Origin: Flammeovirgaceae bacterium BBD 1991-12
GTDB taxonomy: Bacteria > Bacteroidota > Bacteroidia > Cytophagales > Cyclobacteriaceae
Reading direction: 5' to 3'
DNA length: 36,607 bases
NCBI GenBank assembly: GCA_001657315.1
Contig: LYSV01000059.1
Coordinates: forward strand, 1 to 36,607
The position numbers were made by a program, and so were the translations under genes. Within the stretch, counting starts at the first letter, position 1. Each line of letters starts with the position of its first letter. The notes under the pieces were generated by a model that was not told where the DNA came from, made no database searches, and was given only the letters and a program-made list of their open reading frames with translations. Below, in pieces: positions 6,917-14,700 of the stretch.

Positions 6917-9460
6917 TTATCTCACGATAACCGTTCGCGAAACAAGGGTTTTGTTGTCGTCCAGAATTGTCAGCAAGTACATACCACTATTGAGTTGTAG
7001 TTCCTTCTGCCCACCCTTCCAGGCTTCCTGCATGACAAGCCGTCCGGTGAAATCATACAATACAAACGCGCCCTTTGAAAGTTCAGGGCTTAGGATCGTT
7101 ATAACACCTGCCGTCGAAGGATTGGGGTAAACAGAAATATTGCTCGTTGCTTCATTGTTGATCATCCATTTATTTCCAGTGGCCGCTGCATTCCGTGCCC
7201 CTGCTCCCGGGGTTGTGAACGTCACGGAAAGCTCGGGAGCCTGACTGTCGTTACCATTGAAGTCGAAGGTTCTGGCGGCACGTTTGCTCGAAGTAGATGC
7301 CGAAACGAATATAACCATGTTGTTCCCGGAAGACCATCCCGATCGATTCACCACTTCCTGAATGACCGGAGCGAGGTCAGGGGTGGTGTAGGTCTGTCCG
7401 TCCGTCCAGCTACCGGGGTTCCATGTGACTGAAGCTCCGGTTTGAGAGCGGGAAGACAGGTTTCCACCAGCAGTTGTAAATGCCGAGGCATCATCAGACA
7501 CCTGCCCCTTGAAAGTGAAGGTGTTGCTTCCTGAGGAAGCTCCCTTTGATACAAAATCAATGTTCGCTGACGTTATTGAGGCGCCCTGAGGCACGTTAAG
7601 GACAAAACGCATGGCGCAGATATCGGTATTCCGTATGTCCAGATCATTACTTACCAGATCCATTGTACCCCCGGAGATGGTTTCCTCTGCATCATCTGCG
7701 CTACCGGAAATTTTCACAGAAACCGTGGTCGAGCCTCCCGATGAAGCTGTGGTCACATTCAGTGCAGAACTTTGAGCCGACCAGTTGCCCGCCGCATCGC
7801 GTGCTCTTACTGTCATAGCATAGGTGGTACCGGCTGTGAGGCCTGAAACGGTCTTGTCTTCATCCGTTGAAGTACCTATGGAAACACCGTCCTGAAATAC
7901 CTCATAGCCTTCCACTGATACATTATCAGTGGAAGGAGACCAGTTCAGTATAAAGCTGGTTTCCGTTATCGAGAAGGCGAAAAGTCCTGTTGGTACAGTG
8001 GGCGCCTGAGTATCTCCGCCACTACTTATGGTAATATCGATCCGGTCGAAGTTAGGCCCGCCATTGAAACTGTTGTTGGCCACCAGCCTGATCGTATTGC
8101 TGCCGTTGCTGACACCGGCGCCATTGAATGATGTGGTAGACCACGAAGCCCAGCCACCTGTATCAGGAAAATCAACACTGCCTGCATTATTTCCATTGAT
8201 GATCAGGTCACAGGACCGGTTATCACCACTGCCATTAGCATACCGAAATACCAGATCCGCTGATGTACCGGACAGATTGATAGTCCATTCAGCCCAGGAA
8301 CCATTGCCGCCGTAGTCCACATAACCTGATCCTGTATAGCCACTGTTGCCAGTAGAGAAGGAAGTACCCGATTCAGACGAATGATCTTCTGCCTGAATTA
8401 CTGAACCTGTGGGACCTCCCCCTGAACAAATCCGTGTTGACTGGCTGCTGATCTTGTTGACAATAGAAGAACTCCAGGGACTATGCAACCAGTCACCATA
8501 GACCTTGTTGCGGGCGATGGTCTGACTGTCTCCCTCTCCGGAACAGCACCACCATGTCCATGCCAGCCAGCCCTGTTGTTTGGTTTGTGCATAATCAGTA
8601 AGGTAATCCCATGCCACAGCCTGATTATTATGCCCAATACGGGAAAATTCTCCCCAGGTAAAGTAGATGCCCATATTGTCGATCTCATCCATGATCGATT
8701 TCAGCCTTGCTGTAGTTCCCTTTGGTTCGTAGATCCAGTCAATCGGATCATACATGTGCATGGAGAAGATGATATCTCGCTGAGGGTCCTGATCCAATAA
8801 GTAAGCTGCATTATTATAAATGGCGTCCTCATCCTGAGACCATCTTCTGCCTCCGTCGATCATCAGTGGTACATCTATGCCGGCTGCGCGTATCCTGTTG
8901 ATCGCATTGGTGTAATGTGTCCGGATATTGGCGTCGCTTTCAGCATTCCATTCATTGGCAATGTTCAGAATAAATTTGTCCTTGTACTGATTGATAATGG
9001 CCACAATTTCAGGCCTGACCCAGAAATCGACAATCTCATTGAATTTGGATACCGGTTCAGGACCAGTAGCTTCCCAGAGGGACGGAATGGCGATCATGCC
9101 CTGGTCCGTGCAGTTCCTGATGGTAGCTTCAAATGCCGATGCCGGGATAGACCACCCCTCACTGCCATGCGTATGGTGCCAGAAGATGCGTGCTGCATTA
9201 GCGCCTGTTTGTTCTACCTGCTGAAAGGTATACTTTCCCGCATTGCTCCAGTCACCTGCCTGCCCCCCGTAACCGTCCCAGTACAGGGTCATGACATTCA
9301 CTCCTCTCAGGATGATCCGGTTGCCGCACTCATCCCGGAGCTCCTTTCCGCTGACACTCATCTGTCCGTACAAGCTACCGATATCCGACAGCCCGATCAT
9401 CAACATGGAAACCCAGATCCATGTCCATTTTGTTGAAAAGAAAATGTTAGTGTGTTTCAT
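6917..9460 (-). CDS. Multidomain secreted GH5 endo-glycanase (mannanase-like) with CBM6, Fn3, DNRLRE-like and T9SS domains
   Basis: Secreted 847-aa enzyme. After the signal peptide (to about residue 32) comes a GH5 barrel (about 33-335) with acid/base E170 in LNIANEW and nucleophile E271 in FTWGEFS. The motifs IPSLWEATG, IFSMHMYD and GWLAWTW resemble GH5_8-type beta-mannanases more than cellulases, so endo-mannanase is the leading guess. Next follow a CBM6/CBM35-like module (about 353-485, starting VIQAEDHS), a fibronectin type III domain (about 490-575), a DNRLRE-like beta domain (about 580-745), and a type IX secretion C-terminal domain (about 770-847, with VYPNPS and GMYLLTI). The protein should therefore cross the outer membrane through T9SS and stay surface-attached or be released. 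A divergent 435-bp region separates it from the FG-GAP gene. Confidence 0.9.
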   Translation of the reverse strand: MKHTNIFFSTKWTWIWVSMLMIGLSDIGSLYGQMSVSGKELRDECGNRIILRGVNVMTLYWDGYGGQAGDWSNAGKYTFQQVEQTGANAARIFWHHTHGSEGWSIPASAFEATIRNCTDQGMIAIPSLWEATGPEPVSKFNEIVDFWVRPEIVAIINQYKDKFILNIANEWNAESDANIRTHYTNAINRIRAAGIDVPLMIDGGRRWSQDEDAIYNNAAYLLDQDPQRDIIFSMHMYDPIDWIYEPKGTTARLKSIMDEIDNMGIYFTWGEFSRIGHNNQAVAWDYLTDYAQTKQQGWLAWTWWCCSGEGDSQTIARNKVYGDWLHSPWSSSIVNKISSQSTRICSGGGPTGSVIQAEDHSSESGTSFSTGNSGYTGSGYVDYGGNGSWAEWTINLSGTSADLVFRYANGSGDNRSCDLIINGNNAGSVDFPDTGGWASWSTTSFNGAGVSNGSNTIRLVANNSFNGGPNFDRIDITISSGGDTQAPTVPTGLFAFSITETSFILNWSPSTDNVSVEGYEVFQDGVSIGTSTDEDKTVSGLTAGTTYAMTVRARDAAGNWSAQSSALNVTTASSGGSTTVSVKISGSADDAEETISGGTMDLVSNDLDIRNTDICAMRFVLNVPQGASITSANIDFVSKGASSGSNTFTFKGQVSDDASAFTTAGGNLSSRSQTGASVTWNPGSWTDGQTYTTPDLAPVIQEVVNRSGWSSGNNMVIFVSASTSSKRAARTFDFNGNDSQAPELSVTFTTPGAGARNAAATGNKWMINNEATSNISVYPNPSTAGVITILSPELSKGAFVLYDFTGRLVMQEAWKGGQKELQLNSGMYLLTILDDNKTLVSRTVIVR

Positions 9461-9895
9461 ATAGGTAAGTTGTTTTGGTTTTGTTCTCAGGAGTTTTCAG
9501 GTCTACTACCTATGCCAACAATGCAGGCGTAACCAACAGATCCCCAATTATTTAGGCGTGACACTTAAAGGCATAATGCCTACGAAAAACACAAAGAGAT
9601 AGCTTTCAAACAATAATTAAACCTATTGTTTGATCGTAAAATCATATACAGGAGTGAGGTAATTGTTGGGTCTCATCATTTTTTGTTACTCTTTTTTTAA
9701 CCACGGCCATGGGCCTCCTACTTTGAGTCACAGATTCCTCACAATGTTTTGATCACTCATGATTGAAATGCGTGTGCCCGTAATTCATGAACATCAATCA
9801 GGGAAAATTGTAGATTAGAGTAAAAAACAGCTCCATGCTGATGAGAGTTGATCGGTACTTCACTCTCTTATTTAGTTGGTTTTTTCAGCGATAAG
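9461..9895. other. 435-bp divergent intergenic region with a 26-bp dyad
   Basis: No coding sequence is credible here. The region separates the minus-strand GH5 gene and the plus-strand FG-GAP operon and should hold both promoters. It contains the dyad listed at 9607-9632 and a small palindrome AGGCAT-A-ATGCCT at 9569-9581. A TTG-initiated extension of the downstream reading frame from 9848 is not believed because it places 16 residues in front of the signal peptide. Confidence 0.6.
9607..9632. promoter_or_regulatory. 26-bp inverted repeat, candidate operator
   Basis: Nine-base arms CAAACAATA (9607-9615) and TATTGTTTG (9624-9632) are perfectly complementary around an 8-bp AT-rich spacer. The loop is too AT-rich and lacks a T-run, so it does not look like a terminator. 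Its place between two divergent carbohydrate genes suits a repressor or activator site. The binding protein is unknown. Confidence 0.45.
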
Positions 9896-12800
9896 ATGAA
9901 ATGCCTAAAATATTTTTCACTGTTCCTGCTACTCCTGCTCCTGGCCAGATGTAATGGATCCAAAGAGCATCCTGGCTATCGGATATTGTCCCCGAATCGT
10001 ACCGGGATCGTATTCAATAATCGTATAGTAGAATCCGACTCCCTGAATCCACTGGAGCATTTCTACATTTATAATGGTGCTGGTGTAGGAATAATCGATA
10101 TTAACAACGACGGACTTCCTGATATCTTTTTTGCGGGTAATCTGGTGTCTTCCAGACTGTATCTGAACCTTGGGAATATGCAGTTTAAAGACATAACGGA
10201 GGAGGCCGGTGTCGCGACAGATGTATGGTGCACGGGGGTTTCAATAATGGATATCAATACCGATGGCCGACAGGACATTTACGTCAGTGTTGCCGACAGG
10301 AATTATACCGATAAGGGGCGAAATCTGCTTTTCATCAATCAGGGTGATAACAGGTTCTCCGAGGAAGCCGCTGCTTATGGTCTTGATGATCGGGGCTACT
10401 CTACGCAGGCTGTTTTTTTTGATTATGATCGTGACAGTGACCTTGACGTTTATATTCTAACCAATGGTATAGAAAAAAGGAACCATAATGACCTGAGACC
10501 GAGGAAAGTAAAGGGTGAAGGTATAACAACAGACCGGCTTTACCGCAACAATGGCGATCTTACCTTTACCAATGTTTCCGAAGAGGCAGACATTATTGTC
10601 GAAGGATATGGTCTCGGAGTAGGCATAATGGATGTTAATGAAGACGGATGGCCGGACATTTACTGTGCCAATGATTTTATCACCAATGATCTGCTCTGGG
10701 TCAACAATGGTGACGGTACTTTCTCGGACAGTCTTTCGACTTATTTCAGCCAGATATCACACAACGGCATGGGCCTGGATATAGCCGACTTTAATAATGA
10801 CGGTCTTCAGGACCTGGTAGAAATGGACATGCTACCAGAAACGAATCAACACCACAAAACCATGACCCCGGCCATGAATTACAACAGTCAGCTCCTTCGC
10901 TACCGTTTTGGATATGTCCCACAGTTTGTACGTAATTCCTTACAGCTGCAACACAAAGGCGCAGGTTTCAGCGAAATTGGCAGATTATCGGGTATACACA
11001 AGACGGACTGGAGCTGGGCTCCCTTGTTCCTCGATATGGACAACGATGGCTGGAAGGATCTGTTTGTATCCAATGGCTATGGCAGAGATATTACCGACCT
11101 TGATTATATCGTGTATTCAAACGATCTCCAAAATCCTTTTGGCACCAAAGAGGCACGGAAGAAAAAGAGTTACGAAAGCATGAAAAAGCTGCCTGCCATC
11201 AAGCTGCCGAACTACTTTTTTAAAAACTCGGGCAGCCTTGGCTTTTCAGATATGACCCAAAGCTGGCGCCTTGATATCCCAGGCTTGTCAAATGGAGCAG
11301 CTTATGCGGATCTCGATCTGGATGGTGACCTCGACCTGATCACGAACAATATCAATGAACATGCTTCCATCTATCAAAATCTGAGTGAAGGCTCCAGCAG
11401 CAAAAATCATTATCTGAGAATTCAGCTGGAGGGGAATCCGTCAAATCCTCTGGGAATTGGCACCAGGGTGATGGTTTATCACAACGGGCAGCATCAATAC
11501 GCAGAACAATACCCCGTTCGCGGATATGTCTCTTCCGTGGAGCCTGTATTACATTTTGGGCTTGGCAAGGATACGCTTGCTGACAGCGTAGTTGTGATCT
11601 GGCCGGATACCAAAATCCAGAGAATAAACGAAGTAAAAGCAAATCAGGTACTGACTGTGGCACATGAAAATGCCCGGGAAAGCCTGAACGGTACTCCGCA
11701 AAGCCCTGCTTCACTGCTCACCGATCAAACAGCATATTTCTCAGGGATCAGACACAGGGAGAATACATTGATCGACTTTGAACATCAGCCTCTGTTGTTG
11801 AAAATGTTGTCACGCGAAGGACCAGGACTGGCTGTAGCTGATGTCAACAACGACGGCCTTGAGGACCTGGTCGTAAGTAGTAGCTATAGGGATACATCCT
11901 TTGTATGGTTGCAATCGGCCACCGGCCGGTTCATCAAAGGCAGCGCCATTGAATACTCGTGGGAATATGAAGACCAGGGCATGCTGTTGTTCGACTTTGA
12001 TCAGGATGGGGATCAGGACCTGTATGCTGCCAGTGGTGGAAATCAATTCTCACCAAACCACAAAACAGAGTTTTATCAGGACCGGCTGTACCTTAATGAC
12101 GGAGCCGGTAACTTCATTTGGCAGCGGAAGGCTCTGCCGGAAATAAGCTCCAACACCAGTACGGTGAACGGCTGTGATTTTGACAAAGACGGTGATATTG
12201 ATCTTTTTGTTGGCTCAAGGGTACAGCCCCGGCGCTATCCGGAAGCCGGTCAAAGTCTGCTACTTCAAAATGATGGCAGTCGCTTCATTGATATCACTCC
12301 GGCCGAACTGGCCTCACTTGGCATGATCACATCGGCTTTATGGTCAGATTTCAACGATGACGGATGGACAGACCTGATCATAACCGGAGAATGGATGCCG
12401 GTAAGTTTCTTTCAAAATGATAAAGGAGTATTGAGGGACGTTACGAAGGATACCAACATTGGTCATCTTAGTGGTTTCTGGAACAGCATAGCCGGCGCTG
12501 ACTTTGATCTCGATGGGGATATTGACTATATAGTCGGTAATCATGGAAAAAACAATGAACTCACCGCCACTCCTGAAGAACCTGTGAGGATAGTGGCAAA
12601 GGATTTTGATAAAAACGGCAGCATAGACCCCGTCATCGGTTACTATGTGCAGGGAGTCAGCTATCCTCTGCCATCACGTGATGCCCTGATAGAGCAAATG
12701 AATTTTACCCGCAGGCGCTTTTCGAGATACAGGGACTATGCAGTGATAAAGTTTGAAGATATGTTCACCAAAGAGGAGCTGGAAGGAGCCATCAAAATGG

Positions 12801-13390
12801 AGGTAAGTACCCTGGAAACCTCCTATATCGAAAACCTGGGCAAAGGAAGGTTCCGTATGAAGTCCATGCCTGTGGAAGCCCAGATGGCTCCTGTATATGG
12901 CATTACCACAGATGACTTCAATGAGGATGGTTTTGCAGATGTTTTATTGACCGGCAACAGAAGGGACAGCGAGTTGCTAAGCGGCTTTCTGGACGGCTCC
13001 ATTGGCCAGCTTTTCCTTGGAGACGGTTTGGGGAACTTTCATGGTATAAGTCATACAGAAAGTGGTTTTTTGACCCCCGAAGACACCCGGGGTATTGTAA
13101 AAATAATTGTGTCCGACACTACTACCTATGTGGTCGCCTGTAATGATAAAGGTCTCAGGGCATTTGGCAGGAAGCCGGAAAAACCCGTTTACCACGCCGG
13201 GCCCAACGATGCCTACGCCATTGTCACACATGCCAATGGATCGGTGTCCAGGTTCGAATTCTACTATGGTTCCGGATACCTCAGTCAATCATCAAGAACA
13301 TTTTCTGTTCCGGCCGGAGTTAAGGGTATTGAGATCTTTGATTTCCAGGGCAATCACCGCCAACTGAACACCGGCATTTCAGGTTTGTAG
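9896..13390 (+). CDS. FG-GAP/VCBS repeat lipoprotein with central ASPIC/UnbV domain (CRTAC1-like)
   Basis: Large exported beta-propeller-type protein, about 1164 aa from the ATG at 9896 (MKCLKYFSLFLLLLLLARCNG). The earlier in-frame TTG at 9848 would bury the signal. The cysteine at 19 may be lipidated, although Arg before it is atypical. At least 14 calcium-binding DxDxDG-type loops are visible, for example DINNDGLPD, DFNNDGLQD, DFDQDGDQD and DFNEDGFAD. They form two FG-GAP blocks flanking an ASPIC/UnbV domain (about 505-590, including GYVSSVEPVLHFGLG). Such proteins occur beside SusCD systems in Bacteroidota and are thought to bind glycans or act on the cell surface; no catalytic residues can be named. 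The mannonate dehydratase gene starts 6 bp after its stop, so the two form an operon. Confidence 0.88.
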   Translation: MKCLKYFSLFLLLLLLARCNGSKEHPGYRILSPNRTGIVFNNRIVESDSLNPLEHFYIYNGAGVGIIDINNDGLPDIFFAGNLVSSRLYLNLGNMQFKDITEEAGVATDVWCTGVSIMDINTDGRQDIYVSVADRNYTDKGRNLLFINQGDNRFSEEAAAYGLDDRGYSTQAVFFDYDRDSDLDVYILTNGIEKRNHNDLRPRKVKGEGITTDRLYRNNGDLTFTNVSEEADIIVEGYGLGVGIMDVNEDGWPDIYCANDFITNDLLWVNNGDGTFSDSLSTYFSQISHNGMGLDIADFNNDGLQDLVEMDMLPETNQHHKTMTPAMNYNSQLLRYRFGYVPQFVRNSLQLQHKGAGFSEIGRLSGIHKTDWSWAPLFLDMDNDGWKDLFVSNGYGRDITDLDYIVYSNDLQNPFGTKEARKKKSYESMKKLPAIKLPNYFFKNSGSLGFSDMTQSWRLDIPGLSNGAAYADLDLDGDLDLITNNINEHASIYQNLSEGSSSKNHYLRIQLEGNPSNPLGIGTRVMVYHNGQHQYAEQYPVRGYVSSVEPVLHFGLGKDTLADSVVVIWPDTKIQRINEVKANQVLTVAHENARESLNGTPQSPASLLTDQTAYFSGIRHRENTLIDFEHQPLLLKMLSREGPGLAVADVNNDGLEDLVVSSSYRDTSFVWLQSATGRFIKGSAIEYSWEYEDQGMLLFDFDQDGDQDLYAASGGNQFSPNHKTEFYQDRLYLNDGAGNFIWQRKALPEISSNTSTVNGCDFDKDGDIDLFVGSRVQPRRYPEAGQSLLLQNDGSRFIDITPAELASLGMITSALWSDFNDDGWTDLIITGEWMPVSFFQNDKGVLRDVTKDTNIGHLSGFWNSIAGADFDLDGDIDYIVGNHGKNNELTATPEEPVRIVAKDFDKNGSIDPVIGYYVQGVSYPLPSRDALIEQMNFTRRRFSRYRDYAVIKFEDMFTKEELEGAIKMEVSTLETSYIENLGKGRFRMKSMPVEAQMAPVYGITTDDFNEDGFADVLLTGNRRDSELLSGFLDGSIGQLFLGDGLGNFHGISHTESGFLTPEDTRGIVKIIVSDTTTYVVACNDKGLRAFGRKPEKPVYHAGPNDAYAIVTHANGSVSRFEFYYGSGYLSQSSRTFSVPAGVKGIEIFDFQGNHRQLNTGISGL

Positions 13391-13396
13391 ATACGG

Positions 13397-14449
13397 ATGA
13401 AGCTGGGGTTTGGATTATATCGTCATATGATCAATACGGACAACCTCCGTTTTGCCCGACAATGTGGAGCCACACATATAGTGGCACATCTTGTAGATTA
13501 TTTCAATGCAAAAGAGAAAAGTAACAACCAGCCCGTAGGCAGGTTGTCAGGCTGGGGACGGACAGGTTCTCCAGAACCGTGGTCGGTTAAACTGTTACAG
13601 GAGGTAAAACAGAAGGTGAATAACGAAGGGCTGGAACTGGAAGCCATTGAAAACCTGGATCCTGCTCAGTGGCATGATATTCTACTGGACGGCCCCAAAA
13701 AGAAGGAACAGTTGGAAACGGTAAAAACCATTATAAAGCGCATGGGTGAGGTGGGAATACCCTGCCTGGGCTATAATTTTTCCATTGCAGGGGTGGCCGG
13801 GCGTACGGAAGGACCTTTTGCAAGGGGTGGCGCCATATCTGTAGGTATGAATGGAATACTGACCGACCCGATAGCCAATGGTATGGTTTGGAATATGACC
13901 TATGACAACCATGCTGAACAAGGTACCATAAGAACCTTCAGTCACGATGAACTGTGGAAAAGGCTTGATGAATTTCTGACAGAGGTTATACCGGTAGCAG
14001 AAGAATCCGGAGTCACGCTGGCTGCACATCCCGATGATCCTCCTGTGCCTTTTCTGAGAGGTACCCCGCGGCTCGTGTATCAGCCCCATCTTTATCAGCG
14101 GTTGATCGATCTGCATCCGAGCCGTGCCAACATGCTGGAATTTTGCCTGGGATCCATTGCTGAAATGACATCGGGTGATGTTTATAAGGCCACCGAGCAG
14201 TACAGCCGGCAGAACAGGATTGGCTACATCCATTTCCGAAATGTAGTGGATAAAGCGCCCAACTACCGGGAGGTGTTTTTGGATGAAGGAGATATTGACA
14301 TGATCAGAATACTGAAGATCCTCAAAAAAAACCACTATACAGGAGTGCTGATCCCGGATCATACCCCGTTGATGAACTGTGCTGCACCATGGCATGCTGG
14401 CATGGCCTATGCAATGGGTTATATGCAGGCAGCCTTGCAGGCGTTGTAA
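13397..14449 (+). CDS. uxuA: Mannonate dehydratase
   Basis: Cytoplasmic enzyme converting D-mannonate to 2-keto-3-deoxy-D-gluconate in the glucuronate branch of hexuronate breakdown (EC 4.2.1.8). The sequence keeps the family blocks CLGYNFSIAGV (123-133), AAHPDDPP (209-216), LEFCLGS (247-253), IHFRNV (278-283), FLDEGDIDM (294-302) and PDHTP (320-324). H211, C250, H279 and D321 are the likely metal ligands by position. At 350 aa it belongs to the shorter subgroup; E. coli UxuA is longer. It follows the FG-GAP gene by 6 bp, which couples expression of a surface protein to uronate catabolism. No other uronate-pathway gene (isomerase, oxidoreductase, KDG kinase) is in the window. Confidence 0.92.
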   Translation: MKLGFGLYRHMINTDNLRFARQCGATHIVAHLVDYFNAKEKSNNQPVGRLSGWGRTGSPEPWSVKLLQEVKQKVNNEGLELEAIENLDPAQWHDILLDGPKKKEQLETVKTIIKRMGEVGIPCLGYNFSIAGVAGRTEGPFARGGAISVGMNGILTDPIANGMVWNMTYDNHAEQGTIRTFSHDELWKRLDEFLTEVIPVAEESGVTLAAHPDDPPVPFLRGTPRLVYQPHLYQRLIDLHPSRANMLEFCLGSIAEMTSGDVYKATEQYSRQNRIGYIHFRNVVDKAPNYREVFLDEGDIDMIRILKILKKNHYTGVLIPDHTPLMNCAAPWHAGMAYAMGYMQAALQAL

Positions 14450-14486
14450 TCGCTGATCGTTGTTGGTTTCCTTCCCTAACCTGACT

Positions 14487-14562
14487 GGCGCAGGTTCGCT
14501 GAACCTGTGCCTTCACTATGTTCAGGTTCTCTGAACCTGAGTAAACCAATGAGAATATTCTC
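14487..14562. repeat. Two near-identical hairpins plus a 12-bp palindrome
   Basis: The 17-mers caggttcgctgaacctg (14491-14507) and caggttctctgaacctg (14523-14539) differ at one base and each folds into a perfect stem with a 3-nt loop. The first stem extends to 11 pairs over 14487-14511 with one G-T pair; the second to 8 pairs over 14522-14540. The palindrome GAGAATATTCTC follows at 14551-14562. Placed 38-113 bp after uxuA, the hairpins could end its transcript, but no T-run follows; they resemble a small REP-like element. Confidence 0.6.
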
Positions 14563-14700
14563 AAAATAATGGCCAGGTCACCTGCACCACAAACAGAAGA
14601 GATCAGCACCACCCTGTCCCGCCTTCAAAACTTCAGTTTTTCTGTGTATACACAATTAGAATACAGCATAAGGCCACTCCTATCATATAAAGAAGAATTC

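Noticed and set aside
9848-9895. TTG-initiated N-terminal extension of the FG-GAP protein
   Set aside because: It puts 16 mostly uncharged residues before a clear signal peptide that starts at the ATG at 9896.
13682-14395. 237-codon antisense frame inside the mannonate dehydratase gene
   Set aside because: Long but compositionally a reverse-frame shadow (Cys/His-rich, no domain pattern) of a confidently assigned gene.
14569-14700. Longer start for the GH42 protein
   Set aside because: The 44 extra residues are not signal-like; the ATG at 14701 gives a standard signal peptide and has AAGAAG upstream.
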